Source of the DNA: JBKEAD01 sp047973165
GTDB taxonomy: Bacteria > Verrucomicrobiota > Verrucomicrobiia > Chthoniobacterales > JBKEAD01
Assembly (NCBI GenBank): GCA_047973165.1
Contig: JBKEBM010000014.1
Coordinates: 1 to 24,593 of the forward strand
Reading direction: 5' to 3'
DNA length: 24,593 nucleotides
In this document: positions 7,146-14,650 of the stretch, piece after piece
Numbering within the stretch: the stretch's first letter is position 1
How the letters are laid out: the number at the start of each line of letters is the position of its first letter
Translations under genes and position numbers: made by a program
The notes under the pieces: generated by a model
Told to the model about the DNA's origin: nothing
What the model saw: only the letters and a program-made list of their open reading frames with translations
Databases searched by the model: none

Positions 7146-10100
7146 TTATTGCGTTGCAGGTGACTGATTTTTTACGACACGCTCGGCGGCTTTTCGTCCG
7201 AATTGCCAGAAAACAGCCGGCGTAACTCCGAGTCCGAGAACGGTCGAAGTAAAGAGTCCGCCGACGATGACGACGGCCACGGGATGCAGAATCTCTTTGC
7301 CGGGAGCTTCTGCGTCCAGGAGTAGTGGGACCAGTGCCAGCCCTGCGGCCAGGGCAGTCATCAGGACCGGAACCATACGTTCGAGTGTTCCCCGCTCGAT
7401 CATTTCTCGTGAGAAGGATTCGTTTTCGTGGCGCATGAGATGCAGGTAATGGGAGATCATCATGACGCTGTTTCGTGCCGCGATCCCGGCGACAGCGATG
7501 AAGCCGACGAGTGTGGCGATGCTGACATTATTGACCAGTAACCAGGACGAAACGAGGCCGCCGATAATTGCCAGCGGGATGTCTGCAAGAACCTGAATCG
7601 CAAAAATCGGTGTGCCGAAATACTGGTTCAGCAGGAAGGCGATGACGGTGAGAATGAGCAGAGAGAAGGCAGCGATTCGTTTGGATGCGTCTTCTCGTGC
7701 CTTGAATTCGCCCTCGTAGCTCAGGAAGTAACCGTCGGGGATGGAGACTTCTTTGGCCACCCGGGTTTGCAGCGTTTCGATGAGGTTTGTGACGTCGGGG
7801 GTCGTTGGGTTGATACTGACAACGAAGCGTCGCTGCGTGTTTTCGCGCTGGATGACGTTTGGTCCCAGAGCCTCGCGTATGTTTGCGATCAGGTTCAGCG
7901 GGATGCTTTGTCCTGCCGGAGTTTGGATCAGCATTTCGGAGAGGCGGTCGGGAGATTCGCGCCAGCTTTCGGGCAGGCGCACGACGAGATCGACGGTGCG
8001 CTGGCCGATGTAGAGTTCGCTGAGCGTTTCGCCGGCCATGAGGGCGGAGAGCTGGCTGTTGATCTCGCCGGGTGTGATGCCGTAGGCGAGGGCGCGGTCG
8101 CGATCGACTTCGATACGAAGCTGCGGGATCATGGCCTGCTGCTCGATACGTGCGGTTTCGAGTCCGGGAATGCTTTGAGCAACACTCTGAATCTCTGTTC
8201 CGATTTTGCGGAGTTGCTGGAGGTCGGCACCGTAGATTTTTATGGCGATCTTTGCCGAGACTCCGCTGAGCATGTGGCCGATACGGTCCGCCAGCGGTCC
8301 GCTGACGACACCGAAGGCTCCGGGAATAGTTTGTATTTTTTCCCGAATTTCTTTGACGACTTCGGAGCGGGGACGTCCGCCTTTTTTGAAGTCGATATCA
8401 AACTCGATGGAGGAGACCGGGACAACATGGTCTCCGCGCTCGGCGCGTCCGATGCGTCGGCCCACGGTCCGAATTTCGGGAATCTTCAGGAGCAGTTTGT
8501 CAGCCATATCGGCGACTTCGTTGGTTTGTTTTAAAGAAGTCCCCGGAGCTGTGGTGAGGGCGACGAGTGCTGTTTCTTCCTGAAAGGGCGGTAGAAAATC
8601 TTTCCCCATGAGCGGATAGAGCATGAGTGCGCCGATCAACAGGCAGAGAGCAATGGCTATGACGATGAAGGGTTGCGATAGGGCCAGTCGCAACCAGGTA
8701 TTTTTTAGCACATACTTCATCAGGCGGACCAGGCTCTTGTCGGTGTGCCCGGCTTTGCTTGCTTTTGGGTTGAGCAAAAGCGAGCAGAGAATGGGGATGA
8801 CGGAGAGTGAGACGATGAAGGATGCTGCCATACTGACCATCGTGGCAATCGCGATGGGTGAGAAAAGACGCCCCTCCACACCCGTCAGGCTGAAGAGTGG
8901 AATGAACACCAGAATGATGAAAAGCGTGGCGTAGAGGATGGAGTTTCGAACCTCGCCGGAGGCCCGGGCGATGACTTCGAGCTTGGGCAGCGGGGTCGGG
9001 CTGAGGTTATTTTCCTGAAGTCTTCGGTAGACATTTTCGACATCGACGATGGCATCATCGACGACCATGCCGATGGCCACGGCCAGTCCGCCCAGGGTCA
9101 TGGAGTTGACGCTGACGCCGATCACTTTAAAGGTAATGAAGGTGATGGCGAAGGAGATGGGGATGGCAGTGAGGGTGATAAAGGTCGTACGAAAATTCAG
9201 TAAAAAGAGGAACAGAATAATCGTGACCATGATGGCACCGTCGCGAATGGCTTCTTCGAGATTTCCGATGGCGTGCTCGATGAAGTCGGCTTGTCGGAAA
9301 AGCGGAGTGACGGTGACGCCTTTGGGCAGTGTTTTTCTGAGTTCCTCGATAGCTTCTTCGACTTTTCGGGTGAGCTCCAGTGTATCGAAGCCGGGTGATT
9401 TGGTGACGTTGAGCACGACTCCCTTGATGCCGTTTATGGCGGCATCGCCACGCATCGGTTCGATATCCCATTGGACTGTGGCGAGGTCTCCGATGGTGAT
9501 GGGGCGTTCGTTTACGGACTTAACGACGGTGCGTGCGATGTCGCCTGGCTCGGTGGTCATGGAGAGATTGCGAACCATGATCTCCTGTGGGCCGGAGGTT
9601 AAAAAACCGCCGGTGGTATTGGAGGCCGCACGGCTGATGGCGTCTTCGAGTTCGCCGAAGGTGACGTTCAGTGCCAGCATGCGGTCGGGGTCTGGTTGCA
9701 CCTGGATTTGGGCTACGCCGCCGCCCATGGAAAGCACTTCGGCGACTCCGGGGATGCTTTGGAAGCGACGTCGCACGACCCAGTCTGCGAGGGTGCGGAG
9801 TTCGGGCGGGCTCACGCTGCCGTCTTCGCTGCTGAGGCCGACGAGCATGATCTCGCCCATCAGCGATGCGACGGGGGTCATGATGGTGGAGCTGTTTTCG
9901 GGCAGGTTGGAGAGGACGCCCTGGAGGCGTTCCCAGACGAATTGCCGGGCCTGGTAGATGTCGGTATTCCAGTCAAACTCGATGAAGATGAGTGATAGTC
10001 CAACATCGGATGTGGAGCGCAGGCGGGTGAGGCCGTTGACACCCATGAGGGCACTTTCGAGTGGTACGGTGACGAGTGTCTCGACCTCTTCGGGAGCGAG

Positions 10101-10265
10101 CCCTTTGGCTTCGGTAAGGATGGTGACGGTTGGTTTTGTCAGGTCGGGCAGGACTTCGACAGGGAGTTCTGTCATCGTCCGGACACCGAGAACAATGACG
10201 ACAATGGCGCCGATGAGGACGACCAGACGATTGGCGAGAGCGAGGCGAATGAGTTTGTTTAACAT
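7146..10265 (-). CDS. RND heavy-metal efflux pump, CusA/CzcA-like inner-membrane permease
   Basis: The 1039-residue protein has the standard RND plan: N-terminal TM1, a large periplasmic domain, TM2-6, TM7, a second periplasmic domain and TM8-12. The N-terminus (LPVEVLPDLTKPTVTILTEA) and the end (APGKEILHPVAVVIVGGLFTSTVLGLGVTPAVFW) are of the heavy-metal (HME) branch. The proton-relay helix TM4 reads GGLAVAIGMVVDDAIVDVENVYRR, with D403, D404, D408 and E410. The tandem Asp is also seen in the drug-efflux branch, so metal specificity (Cu/Ag versus Zn/Co/Cd) should not be read from this motif. The ATG overlaps the adaptor stop by one base (TAATG), indicating translational coupling. It would form the energised core of the tripartite pump with the two genes upstream. 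Confidence 0.92.
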   Translation of the reverse strand: MLNKLIRLALANRLVVLIGAIVVIVLGVRTMTELPVEVLPDLTKPTVTILTEAKGLAPEEVETLVTVPLESALMGVNGLTRLRSTSDVGLSLIFIEFDWNTDIYQARQFVWERLQGVLSNLPENSSTIMTPVASLMGEIMLVGLSSEDGSVSPPELRTLADWVVRRRFQSIPGVAEVLSMGGGVAQIQVQPDPDRMLALNVTFGELEDAISRAASNTTGGFLTSGPQEIMVRNLSMTTEPGDIARTVVKSVNERPITIGDLATVQWDIEPMRGDAAINGIKGVVLNVTKSPGFDTLELTRKVEEAIEELRKTLPKGVTVTPLFRQADFIEHAIGNLEEAIRDGAIMVTIILFLFLLNFRTTFITLTAIPISFAITFITFKVIGVSVNSMTLGGLAVAIGMVVDDAIVDVENVYRRLQENNLSPTPLPKLEVIARASGEVRNSILYATLFIILVFIPLFSLTGVEGRLFSPIAIATMVSMAASFIVSLSVIPILCSLLLNPKASKAGHTDKSLVRLMKYVLKNTWLRLALSQPFIVIAIALCLLIGALMLYPLMGKDFLPPFQEETALVALTTAPGTSLKQTNEVADMADKLLLKIPEIRTVGRRIGRAERGDHVVPVSSIEFDIDFKKGGRPRSEVVKEIREKIQTIPGAFGVVSGPLADRIGHMLSGVSAKIAIKIYGADLQQLRKIGTEIQSVAQSIPGLETARIEQQAMIPQLRIEVDRDRALAYGITPGEINSQLSALMAGETLSELYIGQRTVDLVVRLPESWRESPDRLSEMLIQTPAGQSIPLNLIANIREALGPNVIQRENTQRRFVVSINPTTPDVTNLIETLQTRVAKEVSIPDGYFLSYEGEFKAREDASKRIAAFSLLILTVIAFLLNQYFGTPIFAIQVLADIPLAIIGGLVSSWLLVNNVSIATLVGFIAVAGIAARNSVMMISHYLHLMRHENESFSREMIERGTLERMVPVLMTALAAGLALVPLLLDAEAPGKEILHPVAVVIVGGLFTSTVLGLGVTPAVFWQFGRKAAERVVKNQSPATQ

Positions 10266-11428
10266 TAGTTTTTCCTCCGGCTGAGGGTGGAAAGAAGAGC
10301 GACGAGAAGAATGAAGCTCAGTGCTGCAAAGATGATGGTGGGCAGGGTAAAGAAGGCAGCGAGGCTTCCTTTTGCTTCAGCAGCTTCTGCATAATCGTGC
10401 TCGTCTCCTTCGGCGTGGTCTTTTTCTTCACCACTTTCGGAGGGTTCGGAGCCGTCTTCGGCGTGACTGTGCCCGTGAGCAGCGTCGAGAGCTTCTTTTA
10501 ATGAGGCTTTGTCGTTGTTTACAAAGTTGAGGAGGTAGGATCCGGTGGTGACGACTTCGTCACCCGGGAAGAGGCCTTTTTTGATTTCGACGGAGGATTC
10601 GTTTCGTTTGCCGAGTTCGACGGGTGTTCGGATGAAGGCATTTTTTAAATCGAAATCTTTGACGAAGACAATGCGGTTTGATGGGTCGCCCTGGACGGCG
10701 GAGCGGGGGATGGACAAAATGTTTTCCCGACGTTCGGTGACGATGGAAAACTCTGCCCGCATGTTTGGTCGGAGGGCGAGGTTGGGATTTTCGACACGGA
10801 AGACTGCGTCGATCGATGCGCTGGCGCGGTCTGCGCTGGTGCCGATACGCAGCAGCGTGCCCGTGAGGCTGGTGTCTCCGAGAGCGGAGACACGGATGCG
10901 GGCGATGGTCTCACCGATTTTCAGGCGGGCCGCGTAGTGCTCGGGCACGCGTGCGATGGCATACATTTCTTTGATGTTTACGATGTCGAGGAGTTCGTTG
11001 GATGGCTCCACGGGCTGTCCGAGACTGACGTGGGATTCCACGACGAGTCCGTCGATGGGGGCACTCAGCGGGATGGATGGTGCAGGGTTGCCGGGCTGGC
11101 GGGACTCGATGCGGACGAGCTCCTGGCCTTTTGTCACCATGTCGCCGACCTGGGCGTTGATGATGCTGATGCGGCCGGGGATTCGACTGCTGAGGACGGC
11201 TTGATTTTTTGGATCGATTTCGATTCGTCCGATACTGAAAATCGTTTCTTCGAAGTCGCTTTCTTCGGCGATGGCGAGTTTGATGTTGAGATTTTTAAGA
11301 GCTTCGTCGTTGAGAATAACGGTGTTTTGTGAGCGTTCGCTGGCATTTGCCTGAAGGGTAAAAAAGGCTGACAGCAGCAGTGTGGCGGTTTTTTTTGAAA
11401 TAGATGAGATGGAAAATAATTTTTTCAT
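10265..11428 (-). CDS. RND periplasmic adaptor (membrane-fusion protein) with His-rich tail and C-terminal TM
   Basis: This CusB/CzcB-like adaptor has 387 residues and links the RND pump to the outer-membrane channel. A signal peptide ends near ANA29. The barrel-sandwich (lipoyl) halves are visible: RIEIDPKNQAVLSSRIPGRISI with INAQVGDMVTKGQELVRIESRQ, and SAPIDGLVVESHVSLGQPVEPS. Beta-barrel and membrane-proximal domains follow (about 160-310). The odd part is the C-terminus: residues about 316-353 are His/Glu/Asp-rich (AHGHSHAEDG, KDHAEGDEHD). A single hydrophobic helix (about 357-382) follows, ending SRRKN, a positive-inside stop. Family members are usually anchored at the N-terminus, if at all. 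The gene lies 14 nt after the OMF gene and overlaps the pump gene by one base. Confidence 0.9.
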   Translation of the reverse strand: MKKLFSISSISKKTATLLLSAFFTLQANASERSQNTVILNDEALKNLNIKLAIAEESDFEETIFSIGRIEIDPKNQAVLSSRIPGRISIINAQVGDMVTKGQELVRIESRQPGNPAPSIPLSAPIDGLVVESHVSLGQPVEPSNELLDIVNIKEMYAIARVPEHYAARLKIGETIARIRVSALGDTSLTGTLLRIGTSADRASASIDAVFRVENPNLALRPNMRAEFSIVTERRENILSIPRSAVQGDPSNRIVFVKDFDLKNAFIRTPVELGKRNESSVEIKKGLFPGDEVVTTGSYLLNFVNNDKASLKEALDAAHGHSHAEDGSEPSESGEEKDHAEGDEHDYAEAAEAKGSLAAFFTLPTIIFAALSFILLVALLSTLSRRKN

Positions 11429-11442
11429 GAGAAATAAATGGG

Positions 11443-12684
11443 TTATCTGATGGGTTTGACCGGAGTGCCGGTGGCGTTTAGCCAGGCAGCACGGGCGCGG
11501 TGAAATTCGAGACGTTGCTGAAGTGCGTCGAATTCGATTTCTGCCTTGCGCTGACGGATGCGGAAGAGATTTTCGGAACCGATTTCGCCTCGGTCGTAGG
11601 CTGCCTGAGTTTCTGTCAGGAGTTTGCTGACGAGTGGGATGGCTTTATTTTGAAGAATCTCGGCGGCGGCGAAGCGAGCCTGCATTTCCTTCCATGTGGT
11701 TTGTGCTTCCTGTGCGCTGATGCGCTCGAGTGCTTCGAGCAAAAGGGCGCGTTGGTCGGCGATGGCCTGGCGCTCCTGGACGGCGGCTTTGGTGCTTTGC
11801 CAAAGAGGCAGAGGGAGCGAAACGCTGAGGCCGAGAAGGGTTTCTTTTGCGATGCCGTTGAAGCTTTCGGGGTCGCGTTCGGCTTCGACAAAGAGGGTGA
11901 GGGCGATGTCTTCCCAGCGCATGGCGCGTGCCAGCGAGATGTCTTTTTGGGCGGCTTCGAAGGCGATTTCGGCCAGGCGTATCTCGGGGCGTTTTGCCAG
12001 TGCTCGTCGAGCTGGGAGGCTTTTTGGAAGCGCGAGACCGACGGGGTTGCCGATGGCTTTCAGATTTTCGGCGGACAGGCCGAGGAGCCGGGCCAGGGTG
12101 CTCTCGTAGCTGGCGATTTCTGCTGAGGCGTCTTTGGTCGCAATGAGAAATCCGAGGGCTTCGAGGCTGGCCTGCTCCTGGTCGAGGTGCGAGGTGAAGC
12201 CTTCTTTTACGAACTTCTCAAGCGTGTCGGCAAAACTTTGGCTGATTTTATTTTGCTGTTTTCGCAGGGCGACAGTTTCGTGTGCGCTGGCCAGGTCGAG
12301 AAAGGCCTGGCGGACCTGGATGCGGAGTTCGCGTTCGGCTTTGGCGATTTCCCAGGAGGCGGCTTCGAGTTCGAGCTGGGAGATTTCTTTCTCCAGGCGA
12401 AGTCGGTTTGTGAGCGGGAAGCGTTGGGTCAGCCCCAGCTCGATACGGCCTTCAAATCGGTCGCCTCCGGCAACGGTGGCTCCGAGTTCGGGGTTGCTTA
12501 GGCGGCCGGCACCGAGGTGACGTGCTTTTGCAATGTCCACGACCTGGCGGGCTGCCCTGAGGTTGGGATTATTGCTGAGGGCGTATTCGATGGCGGCTTG
12601 TTCGGTTCGGATCGTGGCAGTGTGGGCCAGTGTCGATCCGCATGCGAACAGAAGCAGGTAGTTTAATAGTGTGTGAATTTTCAT
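11443..12684 (-). CDS. TolC-family outer-membrane efflux channel (CusC/CzcC-like)
   Basis: This 413-residue outer-membrane factor is the exit duct of the metal efflux pump. The ATG at 12684 is chosen over the far upstream ORF start because a signal peptide follows directly (MKIHTLLNYLLLFACGSTLAHTA). Its Cys15 in LFAC is a marginal lipobox, so acylation is possible but not certain. The two OEP repeats are recognisable: AIEYALSNNPNLRAARQVVDIAKA with GRIELGLTQRFPL, and RPEIRLAEIAFEAAQKDISLARA with LGLSVSLPLPLWQS. Long helical stretches with Ala/Glu/Gln heptads lie between. It is the first of the three pump genes in the leftward operon. A small GAGAC-TTG-GTCTC hairpin (12691-12703) sits in its leader. 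Confidence 0.9.
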   Translation of the reverse strand: MKIHTLLNYLLLFACGSTLAHTATIRTEQAAIEYALSNNPNLRAARQVVDIAKARHLGAGRLSNPELGATVAGGDRFEGRIELGLTQRFPLTNRLRLEKEISQLELEAASWEIAKAERELRIQVRQAFLDLASAHETVALRKQQNKISQSFADTLEKFVKEGFTSHLDQEQASLEALGFLIATKDASAEIASYESTLARLLGLSAENLKAIGNPVGLALPKSLPARRALAKRPEIRLAEIAFEAAQKDISLARAMRWEDIALTLFVEAERDPESFNGIAKETLLGLSVSLPLPLWQSTKAAVQERQAIADQRALLLEALERISAQEAQTTWKEMQARFAAAEILQNKAIPLVSKLLTETQAAYDRGEIGSENLFRIRQRKAEIEFDALQQRLEFHRARAAWLNATGTPVKPIR

Positions 12685-12690
12685 GGTTTG

Positions 12691-12703
12691 GAGACTTGGT
12701 CTC
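12691..12703 (-). promoter_or_regulatory. Short perfect inverted repeat just upstream of the OMF start codon
   Basis: gagac-ttg-gtctc forms a 5-bp stem with a 3-nt loop, 6 nt before the ATG of the outer-membrane factor. It could mask translation initiation or be a protein site. It is short enough to be chance. Confidence 0.2.
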
Positions 12704-12757
12704 GAAAATGCTTGTGGTGATATTTTAGCGAAAGGATTCGCTGGTTTTTGGGAAAAC

Positions 12758-12780
12758 TGCACAGCCTGAGAAGCTGTGCG
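12758..12780 (-). terminator. Stem-loop in the 200-nt gap of the efflux locus; weak terminator or attenuator
   Basis: The 7-bp arms gcacagc (12759-12765) and gctgtgc (12773-12779) pair across a 7-nt loop. On the minus strand only four Ts follow, so termination would be partial at best. It lies between the small His/Cys-rich protein gene and the OMF gene. It could set the ratio between them or mark an RNA-processing site. Nothing else is evident in 12685-12884. Confidence 0.35.
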
Positions 12781-12884
12781 GGATGCTTTTCCGAAGCGGA
12801 CTTTATGGCAAAGAGGGTGGACCTTTTGCGGAGGTCAGTCGCGGAAAGCGATCAGCAGACGAAGTGCAACGAGCAATTCGTTTT

Positions 12885-13247
12885 TTAAGCGAGGCTTCGG
12901 GGAGGAATAAAAAGACTGGAAGCGAAAGCTGCCTCCGATGTTTCATGGGGTGCCTTCAGCCCTTTCGAGGAAGGGTTGAGAGAAGAGAAATTTTGCGGGG
13001 AGAGGGTTTCTGCATGCAGACCAGCCGTGCAGCAGTGGTGGTGGGGAAGCTCGGTGTTGCTTTGGGTAGAGGTGGTATCCGGAGAGTAGGGGGTGTCGAT
13101 ACTGAGAGGATGGCTGTCGGTTTGTGTGCTCGTCGAGCAGGAGTGAGCCGGGTCATCTTCGTGAGCAAGGGCGATCTCGCTCAGTTGAAAAAGCAGAGCG
13201 AAGATGCTGATGAAGCAAACGAAATATCGAAGAAACGATCCGGACAT
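12885..13247 (-). CDS. Small exported His/Cys-rich protein at the head of the efflux locus (120 aa)
   Basis: I recognise no family. The ATG at 13247 is preferred to an in-frame TTG at 13259. It gives a good signal peptide (RYFVCFISIFALLFQLSEIALA, cleavage after Ala28). The mature protein begins HEDDPAHSC and is Ser/Thr/Pro-rich and probably disordered. It carries a central HHHCC motif at residues 69-73, plus H35, C37, H46 and H78. Such small exported metal-ligand-rich proteins, for example those grouped in DUF2946, are often found beside Cu or Zn efflux genes. I cannot show homology here. The gene is the first on the strand after the terminator at 13292-13330, so it probably opens the efflux transcript. 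An opposing 189-aa ORF covers it but crosses that terminator and has no protein-like features. Confidence 0.6.
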   Translation of the reverse strand: MSGSFLRYFVCFISIFALLFQLSEIALAHEDDPAHSCSTSTQTDSHPLSIDTPYSPDTTSTQSNTELPHHHCCTAGLHAETLSPQNFSSLNPSSKGLKAPHETSEAAFASSLFIPPRSLA

Positions 13248-13260
13248 TGCAGTTCTCAAG

Positions 13261-13289
13261 CGTTAAGACGTTTTGTTTTACCTTGTCAA
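13261..13289 (-). promoter_or_regulatory. Candidate promoter of the metal-efflux locus
   Basis: Read on the minus strand, a perfect -35 TTGACA (13284-13289) is followed 17 nt later by TTAACG (13261-13266), a poor -10. A good -35 with a weak -10 suits an activated promoter. No MerR-type or CopR/CusR-type regulator gene is in the window, and I could not identify an operator. Confidence 0.3.
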
Positions 13290-13291
13290 AT

Positions 13292-13332
13292 AAAAAAAGC
13301 TGACGGCGTAGCGGCCATCAGCTTTTTTTTAA
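13292..13332. terminator. Bidirectional intrinsic terminator downstream of the DUF3597 gene
   Basis: Arms agctga-c-ggc and gcc-a-tcagct pair over nine base pairs with one mismatch and a 6-nt loop. An A7 tract on the left and a T8 tract on the right flank them. On the minus strand it ends the DUF3597 transcript, whose stop is at 13349. It also insulates the efflux locus promoter that begins just beyond it. Confidence 0.85.
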
Positions 13333-13348
13333 GTTTGTTCAGCTCTTT

Positions 13349-13804
13349 TTAGTCGAGTAAATCGGCGGGGACTTTGCCACCGTTTTTGGCGAGTTGTTTG
13401 ACAACTTCTTTGTGCAGCCAGATATTCATGGTTGCGGAGTCGCTTTTGTCGCCGGTGTAGCCGAGTTCGTCAGCAAGTTCTTTTCGGTTGCTGAGGCTGC
13501 TGTCCATATCGAGGAGTTTCATGAGATCAACGATGGATTTTTTACAGTCGAGTTTTTCCGAATTGTTGGCAGCGAGTTCGCTGAGGACGGCGTCCACATC
13601 GACGGGTTCTGCCGGTGGTTCGGGTGCGGCGGGTGTTGGTGCCGGAGCGCTGGCTTCCGGTGCAGCCGGAGCTGCAGCGGCTGGCGTTTCAGCGGCGGCA
13701 GGAGCAGTTGTATCGGCGGGTGTGTCCGCAGAGGAGGTTGGTGCGATGACTTTAGGTGCTGCGGTTCCGAGCACTTTGCCGAAGATAGTTGAGAGTAGTC
13801 CCAT
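13349..13804 (-). CDS. DUF3597 domain-containing protein with Ala/Pro-rich linker
   Basis: The 151-residue protein has three parts. The N-terminal segment (MGLLSTIFGKVLG) is short and amphipathic. Residues about 25-68 are an Ala/Pro/Thr/Glu linker. The C-terminal domain, about residues 68-151, contains CKKSIVDLMKLLDMDSSLSNRKELADELGYTGDKSDSATMNIWLHKEVVKQLAKNGGKVP. I recognise this last block as DUF3597, which often occurs beside LysM or other envelope modules; its function is unknown to me. There is no signal peptide, and the N-terminal helix may touch membrane. No Shine-Dalgarno precedes the ATG; the leader is AT-rich and contains AAAACCCA. It is the last gene of a three-gene leftward set and has its own strong terminator. 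Confidence 0.82.
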   Translation of the reverse strand: MGLLSTIFGKVLGTAAPKVIAPTSSADTPADTTAPAAAETPAAAAPAAPEASAPAPTPAAPEPPAEPVDVDAVLSELAANNSEKLDCKKSIVDLMKLLDMDSSLSNRKELADELGYTGDKSDSATMNIWLHKEVVKQLAKNGGKVPADLLD

Positions 13805-13873
13805 GATAATTTATTTTCTGATTTATGTTTGAGTTGTTTGAGTTGGGTTTTGTTGTTTTGAGGGGTGATTTTT

Positions 13874-14131
13874 TTAACGCTTCAGACCGCGAATAATGCG
13901 GTAGAGGATCAGGAGGACAATGGCACCAGCGGTTGCGATGATGATGCCTCCAAGGTCGAAGGAGCTTGGTGTGCCAAGGCCGATGAACTGACCGAGAAAG
14001 CCTCCGGTGAAGGCTCCGGCAATACCAATGAGGATGGTGACAATAATGCCACCGGGGTCGCGCCCTGGCATGATGAACTTAGCGAGTGCCCCCGCGACGA
14101 GGCCGAGTAAAATCCAGGATAGATAGCCCAT
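13874..14131 (-). CDS. GlsB/YeaQ/YmgE-family stress-response membrane protein (85 aa)
   Basis: This small inner-membrane protein has three hydrophobic segments and the family signature GxxAGxLAKxIMPGRDPGGIIVTILIGIAGAFxGGFLG, visible from residue 10 to about 45. The third helix is IIIATAGAIVLLILYRII, and the end is basic (RGLKR). The family was annotated historically as 'transglycosylase-associated protein', but that enzymatic link is not established. In several bacteria its expression rises with general or envelope stress. It lies 28 nt downstream of the DUF2780-like gene and 69 nt upstream of the DUF3597 gene, probably in one transcript. No Shine-Dalgarno is seen. Confidence 0.93.
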   Translation of the reverse strand: MGYLSWILLGLVAGALAKFIMPGRDPGGIIVTILIGIAGAFTGGFLGQFIGLGTPSSFDLGGIIIATAGAIVLLILYRIIRGLKR

Positions 14132-14159
14132 AATAAAAAGTGGCAGGTGTTTTTAGGTT

Positions 14160-14579
14160 TTATTTACCCAGAATATCTTTCAGGGCCGGGATTTGTGTAA
14201 GGATGTCGTGGATGGCATTTCCTTCGGTTGCGTCTTCGGCCTGCTTCATGAACTCGCCGGCAAATTCACCTGCTTTATCGATTGGGATGCCTGCTTTTTG
14301 AAGGGCGCCGAGTGCCTGAGCAGCATCACCGAGATTTCCGCCGAGGAGACTGCCTGCGCTTCCGAGGATGCTGCCCATGAGTCCGCCACCACCTTCGTTG
14401 GACTGGCTGGCTCCTTCACCCATGAGTCCGGATGCACCGGGGAGGAGTTTTAAAAGGGTCTCAAACTGTGAGCCTTCGGCTTTTTCTTTGATGAATCGGA
14501 GGATGACTCCAACACCGGAACGAACGGCGATTTCGGGTAGTCCCATGCGTTGACTGATTGCTTGAATAATAGCTTCCAT
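14160..14579 (-). CDS. DUF2780/VcgC-like small protein of unknown function (139 aa)
   Basis: The 139-residue protein begins with a short conserved-looking helical domain (IIQAISQRMGLPEIAVRSGVGVILRFIKEK). It then has KLLPGASGLMGE, a Gly/Ser-rich middle (GGGGLMGSILGSAGSLLGGNLGD) and a helical end (LGALQKAGIPIDKAGEFAGEFMKQ...ILTQIPALKDILGK). This order resembles the DUF2780 (VcgC/VcgE) pattern of a 'Q-x-G-x-...-A-x-x-G-x-G-x-x-L' helix, a 'PG' loop and a Gly-rich linker. I am only moderately sure. There is no signal peptide. It is the first gene of the leftward stress-type set, with a promoter candidate at 14622-14650. Confidence 0.65.
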   Translation of the reverse strand: MEAIIQAISQRMGLPEIAVRSGVGVILRFIKEKAEGSQFETLLKLLPGASGLMGEGASQSNEGGGGLMGSILGSAGSLLGGNLGDAAQALGALQKAGIPIDKAGEFAGEFMKQAEDATEGNAIHDILTQIPALKDILGK

Positions 14580-14621
14580 AAGTAGTTGTTATTTGGGTTT
14601 TAATTAAGGGATAAGCTTCGC

Positions 14622-14650
14622 GTTATATGCAATTGGTCGCTTTTTGACCA
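14622..14650 (-). promoter_or_regulatory. Candidate promoter for the DUF2780-like/GlsB/DUF3597 set
   Basis: On the minus strand, TGGTCA (14645-14650) and TATAAC (14622-14627) are separated by 17 nt, giving four and five of six consensus matches. The predicted start site leaves a leader of roughly 35 nt. The -35 overlaps the candidate -35 of the divergent ligA promoter. Confidence 0.4.

Noticed and set aside
7767..8534. 255-codon plus-strand ORF inside the RND pump gene
   Set aside because: It is a shadow of the RND coding sequence, which is continuous and full length with conserved motifs.
12783..13352. 189-codon plus-strand ORF opposite the small His/Cys-rich protein gene
   Set aside because: It runs through the bidirectional terminator at 13292-13330 and its protein has no recognisable features. 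The opposite strand encodes a clean signal peptide and metal-ligand motif.
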